Made by a program: the position numbers and the translations under genes | Notes under the pieces: model-generated | Seen by the model: the letters and a program-made list of their open reading frames with translations, nothing else | What the model was told of the DNA's origin: nothing | The model's database searches: none | From: Epiperipatus broadwayi | Lineage: Eukaryota > Onychophora > Udeonychophora > Euonychophora > Peripatidae | Length of the DNA stretch: 64,000 nt | Assembly: GCA_028023455.1 (NCBI GenBank) | Contig: JAQFVV010012398.1 | Span: forward strand, 10,006,682-10,070,681 | Direction: 5' to 3' | In this document: one piece after another, positions 34,373 through 49,200 of the stretch | Layout: each line of letters opens with the position of its first letter | Position numbering within the stretch: the stretch's first letter is position 1

Positions 34373-37300
34373 TTTATTACATGAATGTCAACTAATGTTA
34401 TTAGTGTAACATAATTATCTGGGGTTTTTTTTTTACACTTTCTAATGAGAATTGCGAATCAGTTGAAACTGTAAGAATTTTTTTATGGAAAAAGTGAGTA
34501 AGATGTTAAAATAATTTTGAAATTGTCTAGACATTTACATATAGTATTTATATTATAGAGATGAAAAATATAAATGATAACAAAATTTGTAATATAAACC
34601 TAGCTGCAAAAAACTGAGAATTGGCTGATTGCAGTAAGATTCCAACAAAGATTAATATAAAAAACTAAATTAAAAAAAAAAGAAAACCTTTATTGAAAAA
34701 TAGCAGAGTAGAATGTGCAACTTTTTGAGCACTTATTTCGAATGCATGATGATCGAATATCAAAATTTATAATTTTCAATATTACATAAGAGTACAAACA
34801 AAAGATAAGCCGCATAAATCAATGATTTTTATATAGTATAAGTCAATGACTTTAAAAATGATGTGGAGCTATTTTGAAAAAGTCTTACTGAAAGTGAAGA
34901 TGATTAAACAAAAAAGAGATGACAAAAGAAAACATTGAGTCAGAATAAGTGATGATGCTGATGAAAAAACGACTGAGAATTATGATAATAAAAAATTGTT
35001 CAAGAAAAATATATAGATGTTTTTTAATAATTAAATATTTCAGCAGGTGGTTCACTGTGTGAAATGGCGTATTTGTTAGCTAAATATTTCTGATTTGATT
35101 TTTTGCTAAGGAAAGAAGTGGGGGGATCAATTTGAAAAGCATTGTATTTTACTTCTCCATAACGTTAGTCATTGCAAACATTAAAATATTTGATTAAATT
35201 ATAAAACGTATTTATTAAAAAGATCGGCATGATGATTAACTGCGTGCAAGAGAGCAAGTATATCTCTAACATAAATAAATAATTATTTGTTATCAACAAT
35301 AAATTTTAATTTATTTTAAATTTGCTTTGTAATTAAATAATTTTTAGTTTATTTTAAATTTACTTTATAATTAAATAATTTATAAATATAAACTATTTGT
35401 GAAAATTTTTTTCTTCTTTTCAAATACATAAAACATGTAGTGAATACACAATCCAATAATTTAAAAATATTCTCATTTTCTAATCAACAAAAATCAATCC
35501 AACTTTATGTCAATATTTCTCCAACTGGATATACTCATTCAAAATTGGATATATATATATATATATATCTTTTAATAATAGCATACTTTGGAATAGAGAG
35601 CATAATTTTTCTGGTAGTAATTGATGATTCCAATAAAATGTAATAGTGGGTCTACTTCCAACCAAACTTGTAAATAACCAGCCAGTTTAACTATGTATAA
35701 AATGAGAGATAGTGGCACTGGTGTTACTTTATAAGACAATAAACATGAATTGATGGTTTTTTGATAGTTTGGAGGGGGTTGTTATGTATTTAAAATAAAC
35801 ATACAATGGGATACTGTAAATTGACTGTCTCACCACTCTTTGTATATTTGTCCCCACTTAATTATAGTTTCTCATGCAAAGAACACATTGTATAAGCTTA
35901 GTTACTAATCTCATTCAACTAATTTAAATTATAAAATTCATTTCTCAAAGCCTTCTAATCTCTAAATATTATTGTAATAGTGTTATCAAATACAATTAGA
36001 CTTTTATAATATTTAAGATATATTTTTTCAGTCAATTAAAGGTAACTATATAACTAAATAAATTACAGTAACTAAATAAATTACAGTACTAATACATTAA
36101 ATTAAATAATAGTATTAGAATGCAATAAACTTAACACTCATTCTTTCATGCACCCTAAATAAACAAATATATTTTAAATTGATAATGTTAAATACTCAAC
36201 ATAATTAAACCAAGAATTAAAGTTTACAATTAATTTTTATATAAGTAACCTTCAATTTAAGTTAAGTTTGTGATAAAGTAAAATTAGATTTTAGTTTAAT
36301 ACCTGTTATGATTAACTAGCATAAAATAAGCAATTCTTTTCAAAAATACTGAAAATAAAATGGTTACACCAATGAATGTAAATATTATGATGAATGGCAT
36401 TCACTGACCTAACATGCATATGTCAAAGGGTTTAGAAAATTTCCTTCTGGTTCTTTATTCAGCATCTTTCTCAAATTTTGTAAGAGTTTTCTTATCAAAA
36501 GTAGTTCTCTTATCTGTTTATTAATAACTTTAGCATTGAAAAAGTATTTATAAAAAAATATTCTACATATACATTGCATAATAATTTTAGTCATGAGCTA
36601 TCAAAATAGAATTAAAAACAATTATAAATTCTAGGGAAGAAGAGATTTACAAATAAGACATTGATGAATGTATTAGAGATCTAAGTGCTAAATATTCTAA
36701 TACTATGGAGAAACAGGAGTTAATAAAGGAGAATCTGAGATTACAAAGTCCCACAATTAAGTAGCCATTGGCAACAGTACACCACACTAGGACTGAACTA
36801 TGAGGAGATGGGAAACCATCATCATCACCAAATAAACAAAATATAAAATTTAATATAAGAGAAATGAGCATGAGAGATCAGCACAGACTAACTATATGTT
36901 CACCAGCATTACACTGAAGTAATAATCATTCACCATCATGAAAGATCAACAAAAAATAAATCAACAGACAATCTTATGACTGGATTTGAAATGGATTTAC
37001 TATAGATCAGGCTAATTATTTCACTACTGCCAAACCTAGGGTAGGAATACAAACAATAATTATCTGGATGCACATACTTCGGTGCTATTCCATCAAAATA
37101 CAATCACAAGTCAAATAATGCTGAGATACTAAAGACATCATGACCATCAACAATTCTCTGACCACTTAGCAGCATTAATGTACTGGCCAGCTATAAACTG
37201 AATTTCTAAAGAAATAATAAATAAAATGAAATATAGTGTATGGATTTTAAAGGATATCCCTTTTGAGCCAACAAGGATTATCATTATCTGAATGTCCATA

Positions 37301-37844
37301 ACATTAAACATAAACCCCCACTCTATATAATGTATGCACAGATCTTACTCTGGAAGCAAGAACTCTATAAATTATTATTGTGAGTAATGAAATAAATAAA
37401 ACAGCTTATTATAAATCACTTCAAATAATTCCTAGGTTTACCCTTTTATAAGTAAATAGTTTTATTGGGATCAAAAAAAAATGCTAGAACATTAAACTAT
37501 CATAAAATAAAGTCATGCACACTGCAATTTATGAAACAGGAATTGGATAGAATAAAGAAATTAAGACAAAAAAATATTTTTAAAACCAATTATTTAATAA
37601 CTAACTGGTTAACAATAAACAAAAAAAATGATATGATAGTACAAAATTTTAAACATTCATTTCATCAAAAAATATATTTTCACAAAAATTATAATCAATC
37701 AATCTTTAAAATAACTAAGAGTTGGAAAAACCTTTTCAAAATCAAACATAACAAAAACATGTTCGTAAAAATTAAATAAAAAAAAATGTTTTTTTTCTTC
37801 TAAAAACTATTCATAATTTTGAGAAGAGAAAATTGACTGGATTT

Positions 37845-37847
<3 letters not shown>

Positions 37848-37937
<90 letters not shown>
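37848..37937. repeat. (TA)n microsatellite, 90 bp uninterrupted
   Basis: The longest pure dinucleotide tract in the window. Confidence 0.97.
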
Positions 37938-37940
<3 letters not shown>

Positions 37941-38535
37941 AATATGAAAACATTGTCTTCATGAAAATATTTCAAATTATCAATTCTTACCAAAAAAAAA
38001 AAAATTATACATATAAAAAAAAATCTTTCTTTTTTCTATTAATAAAAATACAGTGTGCACACACACAAAAATACATTTAACCATGATTTTATTTTATTTT
38101 TCTGTGTAATCCTTCTCAATTATAATTACCAGCTGAGTTTTTTTCTTGAAAGTTTCTAAACATGAACATGATTAATTTGTCTTTTTTCTGGTGTGCAGTA
38201 TTTCATTTGCAGGTTAACAACAGTAAAAATTTATTCATTTCTCTTAATAAATTTACCAGGTGAGACTAACACAGACAGAAACTCATGTTCTTGGTTGCAG
38301 ATTACTTTGGAGATAATTTCTCTAAAAAATTTTTCTAGTGAAGACAGGTTACATGGAGGAATATGATATCTAGCTTTTAGTTGAATTTAACACACAGCTT
38401 TCATTGTATAAACCATTTTTATGACTAAACTCATAATTTGCTAAAAACTTCTGCTATTCTATAGAATAGCTTGGTTAAGATGCATGCTATATTATGCAAA
38501 ATTATGATAAAGACTTTTGCTTCTTTCTTTTTTAT

Positions 38536-38660
38536 CAGCTGGATTAAGACTTCACTACTCTCTTTTCAACAGCTAAGGAATATTTCTTCACCTATAGTTT
38601 TTTTCAGCAGCTGGATAAAAACTTGACTGTTCTCTCTTCAACAGCTAAGTTAGGAATATA
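38536..38660 (+). repeat. Local tandem duplication, ~72-bp period
   Basis: CAGCTGGAT-AA-ACTT followed by CTCTCTTCAACAGCTAAG occurs at 38536 and again at 38608, with moderate divergence. Confidence 0.7.
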
Positions 38661-41382
38661 TCTAATTCTTACCAGACATTTGGGTCTTCTGACTTAGTCA
38701 CACCCCATTATTGTTTTTCTAAAATCACAATCTGGCTCCAACCTGATAATTTTTATAACAACCAATTAGATACATTTTTTCAATACAATTGTTCAGCTAT
38801 TTCGCTCCTTAATCATAGACATTGAATAATAAGTCAAGAACTTAAATTCACATCATAAAATTCTTGACATTAATTTCTAATTAAGAAAATTTCTGTGCAA
38901 AAGGAAACCAAGATAATCAGTTAAATGCACAGATTTGATTTTTTTTTTCATTGAAGAGAGATAAAGAGAAAAAAAAAACTGATTAATTAAAATAAAATTT
39001 ACTAAAAGTAGTAAAATCTTATTTTTTCTTTTTAAAAATACTATTAAAAATAAAACTTTATCTTTCTTTTAAGATTACAATTAATATCTATCAAATAATT
39101 TACAAAAAAAAAAGAAAATTATTTTTCTCTTAATACATTTTCATAGTTTAAATTAAAACTACTAATTAATTACAATTACTGAAAAGAGAGAGAGTTAAAA
39201 AACTTGTTTATTCCCATATTAAAATCATATTATTATTTAACACATTTTAATGTTTGAGAATTCTCATACTATTATACTGGGGACTTAAAATATTTAATTA
39301 ATTAAAGACCCATTATTATAAACAATATACATGGGAAAATTAAATATTATGTTCATAAACCTGAAGAACATGCTACCAACTATCTAATTACTTTTAGCCA
39401 ACTGGTTACAATATAGAATGCTTTTTTTTTTTAAAAAAAAAAAGATAAAATATGCAAAATTGCAAAGGGACTTTTCAAAAAAGCAGCTCACACTATAATA
39501 TCACAAAGGAGATTGAAACTTTTACTAATATAGATTAACAAAAAGTAAACGGCAAATTATGCTTTTAAAAGTTTGATTATAGTTCAAATTTTATATGTGC
39601 AGCACAATTTACACACATATTTCTTATTTATATTCTATTTTCTTATTTAAATAGCTGTGTTGGATGGTGACTTTGTTCAAAACTATGAATCTGGAATCAA
39701 ACCATTTTCATGAAATTATTATTGAAAAAATCCTAATAGATAAGAACCAACACTTAATCCTTATAAAAAATGTTTAAGAACAATGGGTGAGTTTGTAAGT
39801 AACAAATCTACTAATAGTTAGTTTTGAAAACCATTTGATGAGCTTATACTTATGTGTTTTGTACTCCTTAGGTAATAAACACAACAATTAATCCTTTAAG
39901 GCAAAGTTTTTATCGATCATAAAATATCTAAGCATATTTCTGAAGACAAAATATTGATAAATATAAATCTGTTTATTAACAGACATTTTTGTAAAAATTA
40001 TCAATAACTATAAAGTATTGTGGCTGATGTAGTATTAAATTGTATTTAATCCACTGGATGCATTAGTTTTAAACTAATATCCAAAGCTTTAGATAGATTT
40101 TTCCATAAATATAATATAAAGCAATTCATTAATTTACATTAGTTTTATAATACTTATCTGAAGCTTTATGTTGATATAGCAAATATAAATTCCAAACAAG
40201 TAATTTTTGGTTTGGAGAAAAGATGGATAAAGAATGCAGTTCAAATAAAAACAGAGCATTCCATAGTACTCTTAAACATAGTACTTTTAAAAGTGTTCAT
40301 AGTTAAAATTCAATTATTTGGTTTTGATTCCTTTTAAATCCATTATTGAATGACATTGTTAGAGATTTAGTTTCTCCATTCAGGACAATGTAGAGGAACA
40401 TTTGTCAATAAAGAGGCAAATGTTTAGTTGGTTGTCTACTCAAACCTCACTTAGTGTAGAATGCCAAAATGGCTAATTTTAAATCCTATGCAATCCTTCT
40501 GCACACAGTTTAGGTAAAAGATTAAACAATTTTTTAACATATAGGAGTATTTATAGGTTTTGTCATATGATTAATGAGGTCAGAAATTTTATCTAAAATC
40601 CTTTAATTTTTTTTATAGTTTTACCAAAATATTCTGTCACTGTTGCTTAGAAACAGTGGGAAGCGGATGATATTTTGAAAATCTTTTAAGTCTATAATAC
40701 CAAAATTTATAATGATTTCATTTTAAAAAATTTTAAACAAATATTATTTCAAAATATTAAAACACTACATTATATTAATTAATGATTAAAATAAAATAAA
40801 TACACATTATTGTTTTATAAACAAATTATTTATACTATTAAAATATACTTAGTGATTTTTTTCATTTCGTTTTCTTTAAAATTCTCTCACATTTAATAAT
40901 AAATCCAATTATTACTCTAATAATAAATTTATTAAAACATTTTATGATGATGCCCTTCAATTTTAAATACATTCATCCACATAAAACATTATATTAAGTG
41001 TATTTTAAATGATCTAGATAAAATAATAGTTACTACTATACCAAAAATATTTTAATATTTTATTCCTGTTATAATTAATGTTGTATCTTTTTATTCTGTC
41101 TATTATCCTTTCAAATTTAACTTTGCTTGTGTATCTTTTTCAATGAAATTTTAATCATGATAAAAAATTTGATACATATAATTAAGATGCTGTGTATTTA
41201 TGAAATCTCCATGAGAAGACATTTTGGATAAATTTAATATTTTTTTCTAGATAGAAAGGTCAATAATATTAATATTACTTCCAATCACATTATTAGCACA
41301 GTAATAATTAATAATGCTTGCTGATAAACCAATAAAAAATTTAGAATTTATGATTGGCACTATTAATTTAGATATTAAAGTA

Positions 41383-41824
41383 AGGAAATTATATCCATGT
41401 AAATAGATATAACATTTAAACTTTGATATTATCAAAAAATATCAATTACTACTAATTGACAATCTCTGAGATCAAACCAGCTTTTTCATCAATCTTATAA
41501 TAGCTTTTTTGTTTGAGTTTTTTGTTGAAGTAAAATGGGTCCTCTTTTACTTCAAACCCAAGTTCTTATATGAATTTAATTACAGAAAACTATTGTGTAT
41601 AGGTATAAGAATGTGAAAGAATAGCATTTTTTCTTGACATTCTGCAAATAATATTTTAAACTTCTTTAGAGTTGTATATACTGAATTAAAAAACTCAAAC
41701 AAAAGAGGTATTCTTGATAAAAAAAACTGATTTGATCTCAGAGATTGTCAATTAGTATTAACTGATAATTTCTTGGTAACATCAAAGATTAAAGGTTATT
41801 TCTATTTACATGGATATTATCTTC
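41383..41824. repeat. Old foldback element with ~140-bp arms and an inner hairpin
   Basis: The left arm (41383-41523) and right arm (41687-41824) are inverted, with small indels (TATCCATGTAAATAGA, ACTAATTGACAATCTCTGAG, TTTGTTTGAG blocks). The loop contains a perfect 11-bp hairpin TTGAAGTAAAA/TTTTACTTCAA at 41525-41555. No coding. Confidence 0.75.
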
Positions 41825-44800
41825 TCATTTGTATTCTTCATAATAATAACAATGCATGGAAATATTTAATTTAATGTATCATATATATAAATTACTCTTT
41901 ATCAAAGTTTAAACAAAACAATTCCATCAATTTACTGATAACTAACTTTTACCAATTTTGACAAAATACTAAAATAACTATTCAACAAGCTTTCATGTTT
42001 CATGACTTACAGTACCATTCTTCTCATGGCTAAGGAGTATTGTAATGGACAAAAATATCTCCATTTGAATACCAAATATAAGTCTGATTGTTTTAAAATG
42101 TGAAATAATAAAGATGTGATCATCTTAAATATTAAACATTATAGTCTTTAGTTGGTAATTTGGGCTAAGGTTGTTTTTTTTTAAATATAATACCAATGGT
42201 TATTTTAGCACAATGTCAAAGTTGGTTCAGACAATGTTATCAATGAATTGATTGGCTGATTTGATTTAAACTGTAATAAGAACTAATCAATTAATATTAG
42301 CAGTTTAGGAATATACAGGTTTGGTATTTAAATCAGACATTAATCTTTAATAGTGATTAAAGTTTATATCTAACTTAGGGTTGATATAATCTTTAAGCTA
42401 ATAAATGATTAAGGAGTTTGATATTTGTAGATAAAAACCAGAAATAAATATATGTCCCTGTGTAGGGCAACCTGCCAAACATAAAACTATTCAAACATGC
42501 TTTTACACTCATTAATATATATAACCTAACCTACTACATGCATATGTTTTTTGTAGGTATCTATCTAAATGTTTAACGTTGTCAAAAAATGTAAACTTAC
42601 ATAAATAAACAATTAACTATTAATAGATTCAAATATTCCATTTGAAAATTTACTAACACAAACAATAAATAGATATGGACTTAAAAATACCGTTATATTA
42701 AATTTATTCACTTCATTGACTTATAAATAATTTTAAAAACAGTACAGAAGAAAAATTGCTGAATTAAAAAAAATAATTAAAACAGATGTCATTATTAAAG
42801 CAAATATTACTTAATATAACTAAGGTGATCTATATAAGTAATCAACATTAATAGAAAACTTAAAAACAACCTTTCAAATGCTATTAAAATAATCTTTAAA
42901 TCGTTTTTTAACTTTTGTAGATGCATTCATGTTTTATACAAACTTTGTTTTTCATACCAGGATTTTAATATATGTATATACATTTCATTAAATCAAATGA
43001 GAAATGAATACGTAATAACTTATTCATACGAGAAAACAAATCCAAACAATAAAGAAATGAATTTAATAGTTCTCTTTTCTTCTGAATTTTAACGAAATTA
43101 TTTATAATATTATACATAATTACCACAATTTAAAGCACGATAACAACATTAATAAAAGTACTAACAATACTGAGAATGTTTATTGTCTAAAAATAACATC
43201 ATTATCATCAGCCAACTGTCGAAAAAAATATTATTCATAAACCCAGATCATTATTTCTAAGACCTCTCGTATCTCAGTTATTTTTCAACAGTCAAAGTTA
43301 TTCTCTATTTCTACTCTCCTCTTTCCTTTTAGCTGCCCCCTCCCCCCTTACTAAATTTCAAAGTCTCTATTCCAAAAATGTACAATCTAAATACAAGCTC
43401 TTTAATGAGATAGCTATTTAAATCAAACTTCAGTGTTATATAAAGTTTTTTCGTCTTAAAAAAAATATATGTTTAGCCACTTGAAAACTGATTTTAATTT
43501 CTTAATTATTGCTTCCATATAAATTAACCAACTTTTCCCACAATTTGTTCTATAAATTTTTACTCTACAATCACTTTTTTATTCTATCTATTGTCATTCC
43601 CTTCATTTTCATAATTTCAACCTTCATCCATATTATTTAAAATTTGATAAGTCTTGGGATCGTTTGTTGGTTAAGTATCAAAAAATTTTGCCTTTTTTTT
43701 CATTGCTGACTCAATTTCTATAAAATCAATATATATCTGCATAAATATCCAACAAAAGAAGACATACTTAATATTTCTGCTTTGTAGTTTTCCAATATTT
43801 GTTTTGTCCAATAAAACAGCATTTAATACTTTAACTGCCTGTTGGAGTCTAAGCCTAAGATAATTGTTGTAAAATCATAGGCTTTTTTATTTAAAAGAAT
43901 CATGACTGATGAAAAAGCTCACTGATCACTCTCATGAGCTGTAATACTATTACAGATGTTAACTAATTCTTTCTAATATTGTCTCCCCATGGACTTCGAT
44001 ATTCAACTCATAAATTTTTTGTGCTTTACTATCATATTTAATTGATGATAATCTATTTCCTTCTTATCTGAATAGTTTTCTTCTTCAATTTCATATATGG
44101 ATGGTTTTTTGTCGTAAAAATTGTATATTTTTCTTACCTTCATTTAATATACCGAGATCAAAAGTTTTACTAGTAAGACCATTTCTTGTACCAATCACAA
44201 TTTCTTTATCTTATTTTTTCCTAATCAAACTGCTTCATTCTATTATACATGGAATCAACTTTATCTTTCTCATATGATTTTTTTAATGTCCCTATGTAAA
44301 TTATCTGTCAATATCTTTGCTGTTTAATTTCATTAACTGGTTGGTTTTCTTTAGTTTTGTAAGGTAGGTAAATAGTAAGATAGCTTACCTCTGAGCATGG
44401 TTAATACATCCTTTGACATGGTGAACAACCAGCTACAATTTCAGGCTTTGTACTAGACATTGAAAAGTTATTAATTTGTCTTAGGTATTACATGGCTGGA
44501 AAATGATTGAACTGTGCTTATCTTGTGGCTTTAGCTGGTCATCATAAGAAAGTTATAATCATAAATAAAATATCATTGTTGCAATGAGAATATATTAAAA
44601 ATTACTTTTGCACATTCCTAGCATCTATAGACTGAAGAATATTTCTGTTGCTGAATTTTGGGATTTGTTTTTAGAACAGATCAATGAACAATTTTCTGCA
44701 GTAGACAATGACCAAATTCTCTCTAAAATTTGCAAACATGTTAATTAAAAAAATAATCTAAAATCTCTTCTTTGAAATATCTTTTATAAATTTCCTATGT

Positions 44801-45130
44801 GGCCATCTATCTGCTTACCAATAAACAACAAATTTTCAATAATTCAAAAGTTTAATCTTCCATCTATGTAGATTGTTTTTAAAAATATCTTTGAAAGTTT
44901 CATCATGCTTCCCAAATCATTAATTACTTATGATATCTACAGACAAGAAGTTGTTTATCAAATTGCAGCTTTCAATATTTTTAAAATTAAAAATTTATAA
45001 ATTGAAAATTTCAGGTCAAAATTATGATTTGACATCAGTTAATAAGGCAGTGTATATTCACCAAGATTAATCCTCCTTTATATTGTAATGGAGTGAAAAT
45101 TCTGTGAACTCATGTTACAAAATTTATATA
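41825..45130. other. AT-rich intronic stretch, no supported feature
   Basis: A pyrimidine-rich run at about 43310-43350 and ordinary A+T-rich sequence. A minus-strand segment around 44000-44350 has a protein-like look in short pieces, but I recognise no domain. Confidence 0.5.
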
Positions 45131-45271
45131 TTAAACAATTCAAAACAAAGCAAAACTCTCCATATAGTAGTGCCATCTTATGCTAACAAAAGCAATCAAT
45201 GGATGCCAGAAGGCATGTGCACAAGATGGCACTACTATATGGAGAGTTTTGCTTTGTTTTGAATTGTTTAA
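45131..45271. mobile_element. Short palindromic R2-type MITE (141 bp)
   Basis: Perfect 49-bp inverted repeats at 45131-45179 and 45223-45271 enclose a 43-bp loop, with TA on both outer sides. Its ends (CAAAACTCTCCATATAGTAG, TGCCATCTT) resemble the R2 termini at 51550 and 6280, and the loop (CAATCAATGGATGCCAGAAG) matches R2 interior sequence, so it is an internally deleted R2 element. The arms show no mismatch, suggesting recent origin. Confidence 0.85.
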
Positions 45272-48200
45272 TAACAATTATGTGCTAGTAGGAGATAGTG
45301 ATCATGTAAAATTTATATATCTTGTAATGCATATAAGATATTAAATATGAAAATTATTTTAATTTCCAGTCCTGAACAATTGTCAAAAATGTCTTCACAA
45401 TCTTTTTTCCAATTTGCTTGCAGAAACAAAATGTTCTAAATGAATAAAATAATAGGGTAACAAAAAGTATTCAATGCTATAAATATGACTTTTATTGACA
45501 TATATTTGGGGATACATATTCTATGTAATAAATAAATATTTATTTATTTTATTTACAAATTTATGACTATAATGTCATATTTCAAAATCTTTATTTTTAA
45601 GTTACTTTTCTAACTCAAAATTATATTATTTAAAATTTAAATAAAATTTAAAATTTACATAAAACAGATGCTACAAAAATATTAAATCTTTAAATTACAT
45701 TAAAAATCCAAAAAGAAAACAAATATATGAAACATATTACACTAAACATAACTTAAATAATTGTGTAAATTCTTACAAAACTTCACAAAATTTAGTTAAC
45801 AACTGATAAATTAAAAAATGAATGGAAAATTATTGTAAGATAATTTATATAAAGTTGTATAATGTATATATTATTTATTCTATAAATTATCTTAGTCAAT
45901 TCTTTGAAGTTATATTGGATCTCTATACAGTTTTATTTTATTTTACTGACATTTTATACTTGGTTGTTATTTTACTTTCAATATGGTATATTAGATGGTG
46001 TTCTATTTGTAATAACTGGTTAATGTTAAAATGGATTATTAACAATCAAAAAGGCATAAAACCATATGCCAAAAAAGGCTCTTTATGTATAATTATTATT
46101 TATATAGCTGGTGTATATGATTTTTATTATTTGTTATAATTTATATAAAAGACCAACATAATGGATTTCATAGATTTCCATTTTTGATGATCAAATTTAA
46201 ATTAATATTGACATTGTGATCCCATTATGGTCAACACAATATATATATATGAAATGTGGAAAATGAAATTTGTGCCTTAGAATTTTCAAAAAAAAAAAAA
46301 AAGAAACAATTAGAATTTCGAAAACTAGAACCCTAAGTGCCCGTACTTACTTTCAATTTTTTCTAGTTTTCTATAATATAAGCAAAATATAATAATGTAC
46401 ATTCAATGTGCTTATGTTTAAATATTGAGGTCACACACCAGTATAGTTATGCAATAAATAAAAAATGAAGCAATTGTAGAATTAATATGCCAATTTTCTA
46501 AATTAGTAGTTTTATGTAGTAAAAGAAACTAATATCTCTCCCCTCAAGTTAAAAGGTAAAAAAAAAATCTAATAAATGCTTTAATTCATTCTAGAAGAAA
46601 TTTAATCTTACTAAACTTTATTACAATTAATAGATTCATATTTTCTCTCTCTACTTTTTAGATAGAAGCTTAACAACATTTGGTTTAATTTCTAATGTCA
46701 CCATATTTGGTAACCTATAGTCCTTGATATTAATTTAATTACTTCCCAAACTTTCTTTCTCATTCACAGATAAAGAAAGAAAAAAACATTACCTATACAG
46801 TTCTAAACAATTGAAACCAATAGCATTAAGACTGTACAATTTGAAATACTAGCTTCATTCCTGCATCTAAAATACAATTAGCAACCGACAAGCAGGAGTG
46901 ATACTTGAAAAATATGAACAAGTATTGGATTCATTAAAACTGCTGTCAGAAAAATAATTCACTTTTGAAGTGGATGGATATTATGAGTGGAAAATTTAAA
47001 TCATCAGTGAATAACAACCAATAGTGTAAATTCAATTTAAGGAGATTCTAAAATCAAGGACATAAGAGGGCAGCCTGCATTCTTCTATCTTCTTATAGGA
47101 CTAAATTAGCTTAATGCCAGTTCTTTCAACTATGCCAATCATTCCTATTTCTTTTTAAATCTGGACAATTTGACCAAATGAAAAAAAAGCGACTTCTAAG
47201 TGTATAAATAAAATGTGTGTGTATATAAATGTATGCAAAGTATAGATGTGCCTACAATATATATAAAACAACTATGAAATATAAGAATAACAGAATAAAA
47301 AAATAAAATAAAAGCCAAAAACAATTTTTCACTTAAATGTTATTACAAATAAGTCAAAACGGAGAAGGGGGTGGCTTTTTACTAAACATATATGTTTAAA
47401 TACTTTGCTCAAACACAGGTTTGTTTATTCAAAATAATTTTTAGCAAGATGTAACCTACAATCAAGCAATTTAAATTAATAAAGTAATCAATAATATGTT
47501 TAATAAATATCATCATTAGTTATGAACCAATCTTACATATGTACATAACATTATCAAAGGACACCTGAGTCTCTCCACTATTCTCACAGCCATCTCCTTA
47601 AAATCTTCTATCAACTTTTTTACTCTTTCACCTCTCTTTCTCTCATCTTCAGCAATAAGTTATGAAGTATAAGTAGCACATGTCAGAAACTAATTAATAA
47701 TTCTTATATCAAAAATGCAAATATATATAAATACAAATAATGACTCATAAAGATGATATAAAACTCAAATAAATCATAAAAATACCTTCAGTTAATTTCT
47801 TAACTTTCTTCAAGTAAAAACGATTTAAATTCAAATATAGCAGAAATAAATGCCTAAGTGTCTTAATATGATGTGATGATATTTGCTGCCATTATATTTA
47901 ATTTTTTTTTAGATGTTTACAAAATTAACTGAAAGTATTTCCATGGTTTATTTGAGTTATTTATAAAATATATTATCAGCATTATAATTCATTCTTTTTA
48001 TTACAATATTTATTCCATAACATTAATTTTATTTAATTTATATATATGAAGACATAAATTCATATACACATGTGCAGATGATCATATATAAAAAAGTTCG
48101 TTATTAATGAAGAGACTTCAGAAATGTGAGAATAGAAATCGAAGAAAGAAATTGATTGAATATTAAAAAAATATTTTAAAGTGGGCAATATATATATAAA

Positions 48201-48439
48201 ACGAAAGTTTTAAAATGATAAAAAAAAAAAAAGCACAAAAGAGTGCTGCATTATAGCAGCAATAACTATTACTAAATTAAATCACTCAATTGCCATTAAA
48301 AGATAAATGTTAAATAAAAACTAATTATATCATTTAGCCCTGGCAAATAATAAATATTATGCAATGGAATTCAGATGACCCATGTGCTCACAATAAATAG
48401 TATCATATGTAGTATTGCTTTTACAAAATTTGAGGACTT
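45272..48439. other. AT-rich intronic stretch, no supported feature
   Basis: Short (AT)n and A runs only. The 105-codon frame at 45822-46139 is Ile/Tyr/Leu-rich, as expected from translated A+T-rich DNA. Confidence 0.55.
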
Positions 48440-48444
48440 ATCCA

Positions 48445-49200
48445 AAAGATTTAGAATCTACACCTAACTTAATATATATGAGATGTGTAGACAATGTTTT
48501 CATTTGTGCACCTGAGAGTCAAATAACTGAAATGCAGCAAAAGCTCACACAAGTATCACACTTAAATTAAAATATTGAACAGGAAGACACACTGAAAAGT
48601 AGACAATTTTTAGACCTATATATACAAAAAGATAGCAATCATCTCAACTATAAAATGATAGTTAAACCCTTGCAGATTAGAGGCACAATTCACTCTCAAT
48701 CACTGACCCTCACTGCAAATAAATTGGTGGGTTATAGCAATTTCACATTATGCAACTATGAAGCTGACTTAAAACAAACATAGAAGGATGGATCAAAGAC
48801 ATATGTGAAATAGGATATAGACATAAATCTGTCATCTACACTGTCAAGAATTTTATTATAACCTTAGACATAAACCACCACAATCTGATATAAGACCTTG
48901 GATTAACCTACAATACCAGAATTATCCTACAGTCTGTATACATCTCTAAATCAACTCATAAATAATACCAAGAATAGGCTATCCCCAGAATAGGCCTTAT
49001 AGATTACATATAGGAACAATTGCACCGATTTGGTTTGTAACACAGTTTACTTTGAGGAGTTGCAATCAAATATCATAACTAGAGTAACACAACATATATA
49101 TCAATATAACCATGCTAAGGTCAACTCTGACATCAAATCAATCTTTTTAAAGCATGAAATTAAACACACTCACCTCTTTTGACTTATAAAAGTTTAGGAC
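48445..49200 (+). pseudogene. Penelope-like retroelement, second 5'-truncated copy (RT motif C to GIY-YIG)
   Basis: Starts just before RT motif C (RCVDNVFICAPE; CVDN at 48484-48495). It then shows blocks matching the 32410-34081 element: QFLDLYIQKDSNHLNYKM, KPLQIRGTIHSQS and KLVGYSNF, then a thumb-like segment (GWIKDICEIGYRHKS, IRPWINLQYQN), then a GIY-YIG remnant (YFEELQSNIITRVTQHIYQY, KSIFLKHEIKH). Several stops and frameshifts are present. Like the first copy it has Asn at the second catalytic Asp position. It lacks everything upstream of motif C and lies about 0.5 kb upstream of two tandem R1 monomers. Confidence 0.8.

Larger units (their letters stand above)
34370..41382. other. AT-rich intronic stretch without recognised elements
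   Basis: Holds microsatellites at 35549-35569 and 37848-37937, a local duplication at 38536-38660, and a T12A12 tract near 39421-39444. The less AT-rich parts (36640-37350, 38120-38720) show no family resemblance that I can support. The 104-codon frame at 37465-37779 is Lys/Asn-rich low complexity. Confidence 0.5.

Noticed and set aside
36647-36871. Minus ORF with a less biased composition as a host exon
   Set aside because: No paired splice sites and no conserved-looking motif.
44000-44350. Minus-strand segment with protein-like pieces (such as VIGTRNGLTSKTFDLGIL)
   Set aside because: No recognisable domain, several stops, no exon boundaries; cannot be separated from chance.
45822-46139. 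105-codon plus-strand ORF with membrane-like composition
   Set aside because: Hydrophobicity is what translated A+T-rich DNA gives; no start context, family or exon signals.
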